Shown here one piece after another: positions 34,525 through 43,125 of a stretch of DNA of 64,000 nucleotides. The stretch spans positions 1 to 64,000 of the forward strand of contig JAJFHG010000075.1 of the NCBI GenBank assembly GCA_021775735.1, given 5' to 3'. The position numbers and the translations under genes were made by a program. The stretch comes from Hyphomicrobiaceae bacterium (GTDB lineage: Bacteria > Pseudomonadota > Alphaproteobacteria > Rhizobiales > Hyphomicrobiaceae). The notes beneath the pieces are model-generated. The model was given only the letters and a program-made list of their open reading frames with translations, did no database searches and was not told the origin of the DNA. How positions within the stretch are numbered: the stretch's first letter is position 1; every line of letters starts with the position of its first letter.

Positions 34525-36360
34525 ATGACAGATAAAAAAGCTGATCCTGAGAATAAAACAAATCCTGAACTCAGCGCTTACCAGATCTCCGATCCTGAAG
34601 CCTTTGCCCAAAACTTGCTTAAAATCTTTGAGCAAGGCAGCAAACTCGCATCAGAATATTGGAACCGTGCGGATGGCAAGGCATCGCCTTACTCTCCCGC
34701 CAGCGAAGCTAATGAAGCCTCAAATACCATCAATGAAATTTCGCAGATATGGATGGCCAATCCTGCCAAGTTCACTGAGGCACAAACCGAGCTACTACAA
34801 AATTACTTCAGGCTATGGAATAGACAGCTAAGGCGCTTGTCGGGTGAAGAGGTTTCCCCACTTGTCGAGCCCGAGCCAAGTGACAATCGCTTTAAAGATC
34901 CTGAATGGTCCCAAAACCCATTTTTTGATTTTTGGAAACAAGCCTATTTGCTAACAACAAACTGGGCTGAGAACGTGCTTGATGAGACAGAAGGTCTTGA
35001 TGAGCACGCCCGTCATAAAGCTGAGTTCTACTTCCGCCAAATCTCAAGTGCGCTGTCACCCTCCAACTTTCCGATGCTCAATCCGGAAGTCCTGCGCGCG
35101 ACCATGTCGAGCAATGCGACGAACCTGGTGCAAGGTCTCTCTCAACTCAATCAGGACATGGAGAAATCCGGCGACCTTTTAAAGATCAGCCAGACAGACA
35201 CAAGCTCATTTGAAGTCGGTGAAAACCTGGCCACCACTCCTGGAAAAATCGTCTTCCAGAATGATGTTTTGCAACTCATTCAATACACGCCCACAACTGA
35301 TAAGGTGCGTGAAACACCTTTGATGATGGTGCCACCGTGGATCAACAAGTACTACGTGCTTGATCTCAATCCGCAAAAGAGCTTCATAAAATATGTTGTT
35401 GACCAGGGCTTTACGACCTTTGTGATCTCGTGGGTCAACCCAGACGACAGCATGTCACACAAAACCTTCGAAGATTACATGATCGAAGGATTGCTCACCG
35501 CAGCCGATGCGGTAAAGCGCGAAACCAATGTCGATCAAATCAACGTTCTTGGCTACTGCGTCGGCGGCACACTGCTCGGCACCACGTTGGCCTACATCGC
35601 CCAACACGGCGAACAGCCCTTTAACTCAGTGACATTTCTCACCACGCAAGTCGATTTTACCAAAGCAGGTGATCTGTTGTTGTTTACTGATGATTCCCAG
35701 CTTGGTGCGCTTGATAAGATGATGAAAGAGCGCGGCTACCTTGATGGCTCGCGGATGGCTAACGTCTTCAACATGATGCGGCCACGTGATTTGATTTGGC
35801 CTTACATCGTCAACAACTACATGTTGGGCAAAAAGCCGTTCCCATTTGATCTACTGTATTGGAACCAGGATTCAACGCGCATGGCAGCGGCCAACCATGC
35901 CTTCTATCTGCGCGAATACTACAATGAGAACAATCTTGCCGAGGGGCGCATGTCAATTGCGGGCACGAAACTCGATCTAAGCAAGGTTGACCTGCCAATC
36001 TATGAGCTTGCCACCAAGGAAGATCACATCGCACCTGCAGTCAGTGTGTTCAAAGGAGCCAAATTGTTCTCAGGGCCAGTGGAATTTGTTCTTGCTGGTT
36101 CTGGACACATCGCCGGCGTGGTCAATCCACCTGAAAAAATTAAGTATCAGCATTGGACGCACCCACATGATCGCGCACCTCGAGAGGAAACTCTGGAAGA
36201 GTGGCTCTCCAATGCTGTCGAGCAGCCAGGTTCGTGGTGGCCGCATTGGAGTGAGTGGTTGACTGAAAAATCTGGTGATTTGATTGCGCCACGTGAACCA
36301 GGCGCGGAGCTTGGCGTGATCGAAGATGCACCGGGCTCTTTTGTAAAAGTGAAATCATAA
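34525..36360 (+). CDS. phaC: Class I poly(3-hydroxyalkanoate) synthase
   Basis: Polymerises 3-hydroxyacyl-CoA into polyhydroxyalkanoate at the granule surface. The 611-residue length is that of class I synthases. The lipase-like box GYCVGG holds nucleophile Cys345, with later Asp (KEDHIAP) and His (GSGHIAGVVNPP) completing the triad. WINKYYVLDLNP and the SWVNPD region are conserved. The first 35 residues are an acidic, variable lead. No phaA or phaB gene is adjacent. A bidirectional terminator separates it from the convergent metY. Confidence 0.96.
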   Translation: MTDKKADPENKTNPELSAYQISDPEAFAQNLLKIFEQGSKLASEYWNRADGKASPYSPASEANEASNTINEISQIWMANPAKFTEAQTELLQNYFRLWNRQLRRLSGEEVSPLVEPEPSDNRFKDPEWSQNPFFDFWKQAYLLTTNWAENVLDETEGLDEHARHKAEFYFRQISSALSPSNFPMLNPEVLRATMSSNATNLVQGLSQLNQDMEKSGDLLKISQTDTSSFEVGENLATTPGKIVFQNDVLQLIQYTPTTDKVRETPLMMVPPWINKYYVLDLNPQKSFIKYVVDQGFTTFVISWVNPDDSMSHKTFEDYMIEGLLTAADAVKRETNVDQINVLGYCVGGTLLGTTLAYIAQHGEQPFNSVTFLTTQVDFTKAGDLLLFTDDSQLGALDKMMKERGYLDGSRMANVFNMMRPRDLIWPYIVNNYMLGKKPFPFDLLYWNQDSTRMAAANHAFYLREYYNENNLAEGRMSIAGTKLDLSKVDLPIYELATKEDHIAPAVSVFKGAKLFSGPVEFVLAGSGHIAGVVNPPEKIKYQHWTHPHDRAPREETLEEWLSNAVEQPGSWWPHWSEWLTEKSGDLIAPREPGAELGVIEDAPGSFVKVKS

Positions 36361-36365
36361 GAAAA

Positions 36366-36397
36366 GACGGTGCAGACACCCTGCACCGTCTTTTTTT
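36366..36397. terminator. Bidirectional terminator between phaC and metY
   Basis: Ten-base perfect stem GACGGTGCAG / CTGCACCGTC, five-base loop, seven T residues on the plus side and a short A-run on the other, serving both convergent genes. Confidence 0.93.
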
Positions 36398-36401
36398 ATA
36401 G

Positions 36402-37703
36402 TTAGGCCAGCGCCGCCAACGCCTGCTCCAGGTCAGCCGTCAAATCTGCAACGTCTTCAATGCCTACGGACAACCGCACAACATCGGGGCCTGCCCCCGC
36501 CCTGATTCTTTGCTCATCGGTAAGCTGGCGGTGGGTTGTTGATGCGGGATGAATCACAAGCGAGCGCACATCGCCAATGTTGGCCAAATGCGAAAACAGC
36601 TTGAGGCCTTCGACTAGTTTTACACCGGCTTCATAACCACCCTTCAAACCAAACGTGAACACAGCGCCGCTGCCCTTCGGACACAGCTTCGTTGCCAGTC
36701 CATTGTTACTACTTGAGGCAAGACCAGCATAACTCACCCAATCCACCTCAGGGCGAGCATCCAACCACTGAGCAAGCGCTAGCGCATTTTCTGAATGCTT
36801 GGCCATGCGCAGAGGTAAAGTCTCAATACCTGTAAGGATCAAAAATGCGTTCATCGGCGCAATCGCCGGGCCCAGATCACGCAAGCCCATGACACGACAG
36901 GCAATTGCAAAAGCGAAGTTACCAAACGTCTCCGCCAACTTCATACCGCCATAAGATTCATTGGCATCCACAAGTGTCTTGTATCGGTGCTTTGCACCAA
37001 GCCAATCAAACGTGCCGCAATCGACAATGATGCCGCCAATAGAATTACCATGTCCACCTAGAAACTTTGTCATTGAGTGAACAATGATATCTGCACCATG
37101 CTGCTTGGGCTGGCACAGGTACGGCGTTGCAAGCGTGTTATCGACAATCAGCGGAATGCCGGCCGCCTTAGCCACTGCGGAAATTGCAGGCAGGTCAACC
37201 ACTAAGCCACCAGGATTGGCGATGCTTTCAACAAAAATTGCTTTGGTCTTATCAGTGATCGCAGCCTGGATGGTGTCAGGGTTTGTTGCATCCGCCCAGG
37301 CAACATTCCAATCAAACTTTTTAAACGAGTGATTGAATTGGTTGACAGACCCACCGTAAAGCTGCGTCGCGGCAACAAATTCATCACCCGGCTCCAACAA
37401 GGTATGAAACACAAGAAATTGGGCTGCGTGTCCTGACGCCACGGCCAGTGCTGCCGTGCCACCCTCCAGCGCTGCAACGCGTTCTTCGAGAGCAGCCTGA
37501 GTTGGATTCATGATCCGCGTATAGATATTGCCAAACGCCTCAAGCCCAAACAGGGAGGCTGCATGATCTGCATCATTAAAAACATAAGATGCTGTTTGAT
37601 AGATCGGCGTCACACGGGCACCCGTTGACGCATCGGGCGCGGCGCCAGCATGGACTGCAAGTGTTGAAAATTGCGGCGTGGGTAAATCAGCGCCATCTGT
37701 CAT
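36402..37703 (-). CDS. metY: O-acetylhomoserine sulfhydrylase family enzyme
   Basis: PLP enzyme of the Cys/Met metabolism family, 433 residues, making homocysteine from O-acetylhomoserine and sulfide. Seen: TLAVHAGAAPD, YTRIMNPTQAALEERVAALEGG near residue 50-70, the PLP lysine in VHSMTKFLGGHGNSIGG, and HPASTTHRQL near the end. An AGGAGG five bases before the ATG at 37703 defines the start. I looked upstream for a SAM-II riboswitch, common before alphaproteobacterial met genes, and did not find its conserved core. Confidence 0.94.
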   Translation of the reverse strand: MTDGADLPTPQFSTLAVHAGAAPDASTGARVTPIYQTASYVFNDADHAASLFGLEAFGNIYTRIMNPTQAALEERVAALEGGTAALAVASGHAAQFLVFHTLLEPGDEFVAATQLYGGSVNQFNHSFKKFDWNVAWADATNPDTIQAAITDKTKAIFVESIANPGGLVVDLPAISAVAKAAGIPLIVDNTLATPYLCQPKQHGADIIVHSMTKFLGGHGNSIGGIIVDCGTFDWLGAKHRYKTLVDANESYGGMKLAETFGNFAFAIACRVMGLRDLGPAIAPMNAFLILTGIETLPLRMAKHSENALALAQWLDARPEVDWVSYAGLASSSNNGLATKLCPKGSGAVFTFGLKGGYEAGVKLVEGLKLFSHLANIGDVRSLVIHPASTTHRQLTDEQRIRAGAGPDVVRLSVGIEDVADLTADLEQALAALA

Positions 37704-37862
37704 TAAAGCCTCCTGTAACACAAATTATTGCGCACCTTTAGGAGGCGATCAGACAGATGAAGTCAAGCCAAACTACAGTCCAATGGGTACCGCGTGGGCG
37801 GTGGCCACGCGACACGGTGGCCTAAAACGCCAGACGAGGAGCTTTTGAGCAGGAAACAAGAG

Positions 37863-38069
37863 CTAGATCTTTGCGAACTGGCCTGCCGGGCGACATGACC
37901 ATTTCTTCAGCTCATAGTTAGGGTGCCCGTCCATCCATTTGGCGATTTCGATCTGGCCCATCATCATACATTGGCGCGGTGTGACAGCTGTCTGAAAAAA
38001 TGACAGGCGCTCCTCGCGGCAGCGCGTCGGCTCATCGATGAAACAAACAGAGAAAATAAGTTCAATCAT
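37863..38069 (-). CDS. Small conserved Cys-containing protein, function unknown
   Basis: 68-residue protein with four Cys residues (near 8, 16, 34 and 61) and a C-terminal WMDGHPNYELKKWSCRP segment. The overall form matches short alphaproteobacterial hypothetical proteins. An AGAGGA six bases before the ATG at 38069 is one of the best ribosome sites in the window, so the ORF is very likely translated. It lies beyond metY on the same strand, upstream of it. The Cys pattern may bind metal or form disulfides; this is inference. Confidence 0.8.
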   Translation of the reverse strand: MIELIFSVCFIDEPTRCREERLSFFQTAVTPRQCMMMGQIEIAKWMDGHPNYELKKWSCRPAGQFAKI

Positions 38070-38758
38070 GTTGGTTCCTCTCATCAGGTCATGTCCGCAA
38101 GTTGCGGACCTCAAAACCCCGAGAGCGTTTCCCAACACTTTTGTTTTCGCCTTTGAGCGCGCAACCAAACTTGGTGTGTGCGCCAAGACATTTAAACGCT
38201 GTGTCCCCGCAGCTCATTGGCCGCGAATCAGATCAAGATTGAACCATGAAACTCCTTACCGAAAACCTTCCAACGACCGTCCAGGCCGTCTAAACCCCAT
38301 TATGCAACACTGGGGTTGCATATGTGCATCAATCTAGATGACGTGCGTAGGTGCCTAATAAACAATCACAAACTAGGGGTCTGGCAGCACTCACATCCCG
38401 TGAGGACAACCCGGCTTGGGACTTTTAAACAACAAGCCACCCTCAGCATTCACTTAAGTAGAGATGCTCAACTCACTGATACATATCAATAAATCAGAAA
38501 GCACTTTCAACCTCCATAACAGACATTGGGGATAGCGAGGACGACCACGCCACAGTGGGCTTGGCAACCACCGAATCATTTTACGACTCGCCGGAGTAAG
38601 TCGCGTGACGTGATGCCTGAACGTATTGGGCTCGAGTTGCAGTTTAGATCGCGTAAAGCGTTGCGTTGCTTCAAAGAGCAAGTTGGGAGTTGGCACTTTT
38701 GAGTTGGGGGTATGTGCCAAGTTTATGAGTCCTCTGTAGAGGGTTAGTGGGGTAAGTT
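38070..38758. other. Intergenic region with overlapping inverted repeats
   Basis: About 690 bases with no convincing gene. It contains two overlapping hairpins at 38293-38321 and a G-rich leader before tadD. A TGGCAC at 38691 lacks the GC element of a sigma-54 promoter. Confidence 0.5.
38293..38321 (+). repeat. Two mutually exclusive 7-bp hairpins
   Basis: AACCCCA (38293-38299) pairs with TGGGGTT (38311-38317), while ATGCAAC (38302-38308) pairs with GTTGCAT (38315-38321). The arms share bases, so only one stem can form at a time. Confidence 0.5.
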
Positions 38759-39628
38759 ATGTTGCATACGTTGCATTCTATGGGTTTTAAGGCTGCCATG
38801 CGCCGTGGGTGTGCATCGAGTGCCTTAGTAGGGACCACGGTTCTTGTCTCTGCATGCGCTAGTGGCTCTGGTGATCTCGCCACAGCATCGCTGGCACCAC
38901 CGCCGGAAACGGCGACAACGCTGGGTCAGCGCACAACAGACCACGTTTCAAGATCAAAGCTTGCAAATATCGGAACTTCACCGAAAGCCGCGGCAGGTGG
39001 TTCTGAGAATGCCGTCCTTGAGGAGGCACGCCAATTGCGTTTGGCGGGCAAGAAAGCCAAAGCGCTAAAAACCTTGGACGAGGCCGACAACTCAGAAACG
39101 ATACCCGCTTTAGTCAAGCAACGTGGCATGCTCGCCCTTGAACTCGGCCAATTGGCCAAGGCTGAAAAGCTTTTGACCCGCGCGCGTGACGACTCTGAAC
39201 CTGATTGGCGCGTACACTCAGCACTTGGCGCCACTCTCTCTGCACGCGGCAACCAACAAGCGGCTCAGTTAGAGTTATCAAAAGCTCTGAAACTGGCGCC
39301 AGATCATCCATCGATCCTGAACAATCTGGCGTTATCTTACGCCCTTGACGGCAATCATACTCAGGCCGAAACGCTCCTGCGTCGCGCCGCCCACGATGAT
39401 CAGAGCAAGGTGAAAACCAAGCAGAATCTAGCGCTTATTCTGGGCTTAAATGGTGACGTAAAAGAAGCTCAGCGTGTAAGCTCGCTTGTCTTGCCACGCG
39501 ACAAAACGGAAGCCAATGTTGCCTACTTTGCCTCACGCAAAATGAAACCAGCAAAAGTTTCAAAGGCCGCACCAACGCATACAAGCCCTACACAAACTGC
39601 GCGGGCTGAAACGGCAGCCAAACGCTAG
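38759..39628 (+). CDS. tadD: Flp pilus assembly lipoprotein TadD (TPR)
   Basis: 289-residue TadD-like protein, an outer-membrane pilotin-like lipoprotein of the Tad pilus machine. A lipobox ending LVSAC at about residues 29-33 follows a hydrophobic signal. TPR helices run from about 85 to 235 (RLAGKKAKALKTLDEAD, LELGQLAKAEKLL, DHPSILNNLALSYALDG). The C-terminus is Ala/Thr/Lys-rich. GGGG lies seven bases before the ATG. It stands alone, divergent from and about 740 bases away from the cpaC-cpaD genes, and a terminator follows. Confidence 0.87.
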   Translation: MLHTLHSMGFKAAMRRGCASSALVGTTVLVSACASGSGDLATASLAPPPETATTLGQRTTDHVSRSKLANIGTSPKAAAGGSENAVLEEARQLRLAGKKAKALKTLDEADNSETIPALVKQRGMLALELGQLAKAEKLLTRARDDSEPDWRVHSALGATLSARGNQQAAQLELSKALKLAPDHPSILNNLALSYALDGNHTQAETLLRRAAHDDQSKVKTKQNLALILGLNGDVKEAQRVSSLVLPRDKTEANVAYFASRKMKPAKVSKAAPTHTSPTQTARAETAAKR

Positions 39629-39694
39629 GAGCCCGCTGGGGTTGAGTTCACCGACGCTCACATCAGTGAAGTGACATCCAAGGACGATAAAAAC

Positions 39695-39730
39695 AAAAAA
39701 CCATCTCTGGTAAAATGGAGATGGTTTTTT
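39695..39730. terminator. Terminator after tadD
   Basis: CCATCTC / GAGATGG stem flanked by six A on the left and six T on the right, so it can act in both directions. Confidence 0.85.
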
Positions 39731-40370
39731 GTTGCCTGTCGTACGGCCTGATTGCCCGACACTGCAAACCTATCAATCAATCACTAACACCCTTGAAACA
39801 TGTAGCCATGCGGTAGGAAAACCAGTGCATGATGTTGATCGCAGTTTCATTAAAAATATACTGGCTCATTTTCAAATGACAAAAAGTGACAGCTGTTTGA
39901 TCAAGAAAAAACACCGGACTGAAGATCTGTCTTGCAGACTGCATAAAACCTGTCACGGCTAAGCTCGACCAACACACCGGGTTCAGGCGTTGTCGCTCGA
40001 TAGGCGGACGATTTATTATTATGCGCAAACAAAACACATAATCGCTGCAGCAAACGTCTGAAACGGACACGTCAGATCAAGACCCCACTGACCTGGCCGG
40101 GTGTGTGGCAGTGGAAATTTAGAAAAACAGCTGGAGCTCACCATCACGTTGGCAATCCAGGGTCGAATGTCGTTCGGAGGTCCCTCGTCGCTGAGCGCAG
40201 ATATGCCTTGGGAAAATAGCCCCATGAAATGAGATCTGTAATGCGACGAACTGGGTCGCCGAGTTCAGAAGCTGGTCTGAATAGTTTATTTAATCAAATC
40301 ATGCCCGCCGACATGTAGAAAAACAAATATGTCTCAGCATTCCCGGCCAACAAAAATATGACTGAGACAC
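39731..40370. other. Intergenic region between tadD and cpaD
   Basis: About 640 bases, fairly AT-rich, with no convincing gene, RNA or repeat that I can support. Confidence 0.5.
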
Positions 40371-41126
40371 TTATTGCGAAACACTAGGTGCTGTGGGCGC
40401 TGTGCTGACAGGAGCTGCACCTGACAACGACCCGCTATCGCCACCAGCATCACCACCGGCACCGACATAATCTGTCCAGGTCACGCTGCGGCGCTCACTA
40501 GAGCGTGGTGCTGACTGCTGCGGATGTTTCAGATCACGTGAATTGGCGACCATCAACGCTAGATTACTCTGTGAAGCGCAACCAAAGTTACGGGTCGTCA
40601 AACGCTCGCGGTCTACGCCCATGTCTTTTGAAAAATCTTCACAATGCGGCGGCAGGGCAACGGGTCTGCGATAAGCAAGACGTAATGCAGGCCCGAATTC
40701 TGGATTACTCCCGGAATAATCCTGCATGCGGATAGCATGCCTCGGAATACCAGCACCTGACACAATATCCTCAACCTGACGCATAGAGCGCGCAATAGCA
40801 AAGCGGCCACCCATTGAGCGTGGCGCGGCGATACGAATGCCACCGGTACTTTCGACCTTATAGCGCTCCACAAACCGGCGTACATCTGCCGCTTGGTTTT
40901 GACTGAGGTCACCACCACCGCTGGGCAACTCAACGTAGAGTGTTTCTGACTCCGACGTGTAATTGATCGCATGCTTCTTTTCAGGATCAGATAGAACGCG
41001 TGCAGTGTAATTATCTAGACCCCTGCACCCAGTCGCCGTGAGCAATGCTAATGAAGCTGCCAACATGGTTATGTGCTGCGGGGTAGCACCTGAGAAAACA
41101 GGTGAAAGCTTAAAATGAGAGATCAT
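40371..41126 (-). CDS. cpaD: Pilus assembly protein CpaD
   Basis: 251-residue CpaD-family lipoprotein of the Cpa/Tad pilus. A lipobox (TATGC at about 30-34) follows a hydrophobic signal. The core has VELPSGGGDLSQNQAADVRRFVERY (about 65-90) and RMQDYSG, and a conserved end region with CEDFSKDMGVD and NFGCASQSNLALMVANSRDL. The tail is Gly/Ser/Ala-rich. The start overlaps the cpaC stop by four bases (ATGA), so the two are coupled. Confidence 0.92.
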   Translation of the reverse strand: MISHFKLSPVFSGATPQHITMLAASLALLTATGCRGLDNYTARVLSDPEKKHAINYTSESETLYVELPSGGGDLSQNQAADVRRFVERYKVESTGGIRIAAPRSMGGRFAIARSMRQVEDIVSGAGIPRHAIRMQDYSGSNPEFGPALRLAYRRPVALPPHCEDFSKDMGVDRERLTTRNFGCASQSNLALMVANSRDLKHPQQSAPRSSERRSVTWTDYVGAGGDAGGDSGSLSGAAPVSTAPTAPSVSQ

Positions 41127-42661
41127 CCCTTCACTCCCGGATAGTCGATGACATAGCCATAGTCACCGTTGAATTCATGTGGACCAGGGGCGACTTCGCC
41201 ACCATAAATGCGATTGATATTGCCAAAGAATAGCTCTCTCAGCTCACTTTCCGGCATATACCCGTCTGTCGGCTTTACCATTGTTGATGCTGAAGCATGC
41301 GTTGCAATGTACGGCGTCACCAAAATCACAAGCTCAGTTTCTTTGCGCCGAAAATCGTTTGATCTAAACAAGGCACCAAGAACCGGCAGGTTTTTCAGCC
41401 CAGGCACACCCTCAACGCTTTGACGCGTTTCATCTGACAGCAAGCCTGCCATTGCCAACGTGCCACCGCTCGGCAGTTCAAGTGTTGTCTCAGCACGGCG
41501 AACGCGCAGCGCGGGCAACGTAATGAGATTAAGCGTAATGGCACCTTCAGATGAAAGCTCGCTTACTTCTGCCGCAATATTGAGACTAATTTTGCCTTCG
41601 CTCATCACCACAGGCTTGAACGAAACATTGACACCGAATTCTTTGTAATCAACCTTGATACGGTTATCTTCTTCAGCGATCGGAATTGGGAACTCACCAC
41701 CAGCTAGGAACTTCGCGGTTTCACCAGATATCGCTGTAAGTGTTGGTTCAGCCAGCAATTTGAGAACACCACGCCGCTCCAACGCCTGGACCAACGTCTG
41801 AACGCTTTGTCCTCCCGACTGCCAGGTTGAGTGCAACGCAGAACCCGCTGCAACAAATGGCGCCGTTGCCGGTGCGACCGCAGTCGCGCCCGCCACAATT
41901 GGGGAGGTCACAGGAAACTTATTTTCAATCACCTTAGCAAAGGTGAAATTGCCAGAAGATAAAATCGAACCTGGAACATCAACACCAATGCGGCGTAATG
42001 CGTCCCGTTGAATTTCCGCGACCTGCACTTTCAGCAGGACCTGCTCTTTGCTCTCGGTGTTGAGCATATTCACAACACCGTCTTTCTTTTTGATAAACTT
42101 GGCTGCCAATTCTGCTGCGCGATTAGCTTGTATTGGCGTTGAAACGATGCCCGTGAGAACAACGGTATCGCCCATCATCTCAGCATTGATCGATGATCCC
42201 GGAATGAGACGATGCAAAGTGTCACGTAGGACCGTCACATCGCGTGCAACTGTCACTTCGAGATAGAGAATCTTGCGACCATCCGGTCCCATGAAGTGCA
42301 CGTTGGCTTCGCCAGCAAATTTTCCCAGCAGATATACCTGTTGGGATGTCTGCACGACAGCATCAACCACGTCCGGATTGGATACCAATACGTTCTGAAG
42401 TGCTGTGGGCACCTCGACAAGCATCGACTTGTCGAGACCAACCGTTACTTTGCGCTTGATTGGATAAGGGCCACCAGGGGGTATCTTGAGCTCAGAACGA
42501 TGTTGCGGGTCGTGAGCTACCGCACCCAGACCAAATGCATCCTGCGCTTGTCCAGTCGCAGAGGTAAGCAGCGCGACACACATTAGTGCGAGCGCGCAAA
42601 CTAACGCCTGACAAAACAACACCGAGCACGCCGAACACGACGCACGCAAACGTATCACCAT
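41123..42661 (-). CDS. cpaC: Pilus secretin CpaC (RcpA)
   Basis: Outer-membrane secretin through which the Flp pilus emerges. About 512 residues: export signal (1-40), N-terminal BON/secretin-N domain with VTVGLDKSMLVEVP and NPDVVDAVV, then the secretin core with VLLKVQVAEIQRDALRRIGVD, a Gly-rich plug region, FLAGGEFPIPI and the barrel motif LPSGGTLAMAGLL...VPGLKNLPVLGALFRS. The ATG at 42661 begins at the signal peptide, with GAGAG close by; a reading to 42733 has no signal. cpaD follows with overlap. Other platform genes (cpaB, cpaE, cpaF, tadB, tadC) are not in the window. Confidence 0.94.
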   Translation of the reverse strand: MVIRLRASCSACSVLFCQALVCALALMCVALLTSATGQAQDAFGLGAVAHDPQHRSELKIPPGGPYPIKRKVTVGLDKSMLVEVPTALQNVLVSNPDVVDAVVQTSQQVYLLGKFAGEANVHFMGPDGRKILYLEVTVARDVTVLRDTLHRLIPGSSINAEMMGDTVVLTGIVSTPIQANRAAELAAKFIKKKDGVVNMLNTESKEQVLLKVQVAEIQRDALRRIGVDVPGSILSSGNFTFAKVIENKFPVTSPIVAGATAVAPATAPFVAAGSALHSTWQSGGQSVQTLVQALERRGVLKLLAEPTLTAISGETAKFLAGGEFPIPIAEEDNRIKVDYKEFGVNVSFKPVVMSEGKISLNIAAEVSELSSEGAITLNLITLPALRVRRAETTLELPSGGTLAMAGLLSDETRQSVEGVPGLKNLPVLGALFRSNDFRRKETELVILVTPYIATHASASTMVKPTDGYMPESELRELFFGNINRIYGGEVAPGPHEFNGDYGYVIDYPGVKG

Positions 42662-43125
42662 AACTCTCAGAACCCCAACTAATAGAGCCCGGTGCCAACG
42701 CCCACAAACGGCACCGTATACGCAACCCCACACCTGCGCGAACTATTACTCAACCCCACGAGCGTCCAAATTAGACGCTGCATTGAAAGCATCATCACGC
42801 ATTACCGGTTGGGTTAAAAGGCGAGCGTCTTTGAAGCTGTGGCATTCCCCACGCGTAGACACAGGTTATACACAGACCAACCACTGGTGGTGCCGTCTCG
42901 GCTATCCCCCTGAGCGTAGATCTGTCCTCTAAATTATCACTCTAAATCAATGCACAAGCAGCCTGGATTTGAAAAACACATGACGGTTTTGCCCAAACGC
43001 TGCTAATCCGGGATAAAAATGTGCACAAATGCACCGTAAGCGGCTTGTTTAGCTCCGCAAAAAGCATGTGCTTCAGCTCTTGAGCCCGCTCTGCGCTGCG
43101 CGCGCGCGGATAACGGTCCGTCGTG
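42662..43125. other. Intergenic region between tadG and cpaC
   Basis: About 460 bases with no gene. One TTATACACA (42866-42874) fits a DnaA-box consensus, and AGCGTC-N7-GACGCT forms a small hairpin near 42757. Neither is enough to call an origin or operator. Confidence 0.45.

Noticed and set aside
37704-37860. SAM-II riboswitch upstream of metY
   Set aside because: The conserved pseudoknot core is absent on the minus strand; only an ordinary ribosome site is visible.
38691-38707. Sigma-54 promoter before tadD
   Set aside because: TGGCAC is present but the TTGC element at the correct distance is missing.
42866-42874. DnaA box TTATACACA as part of an origin
   Set aside because: Only one box, with no cluster, no AT-rich unwinding element and no dnaA, hemE or parAB nearby.
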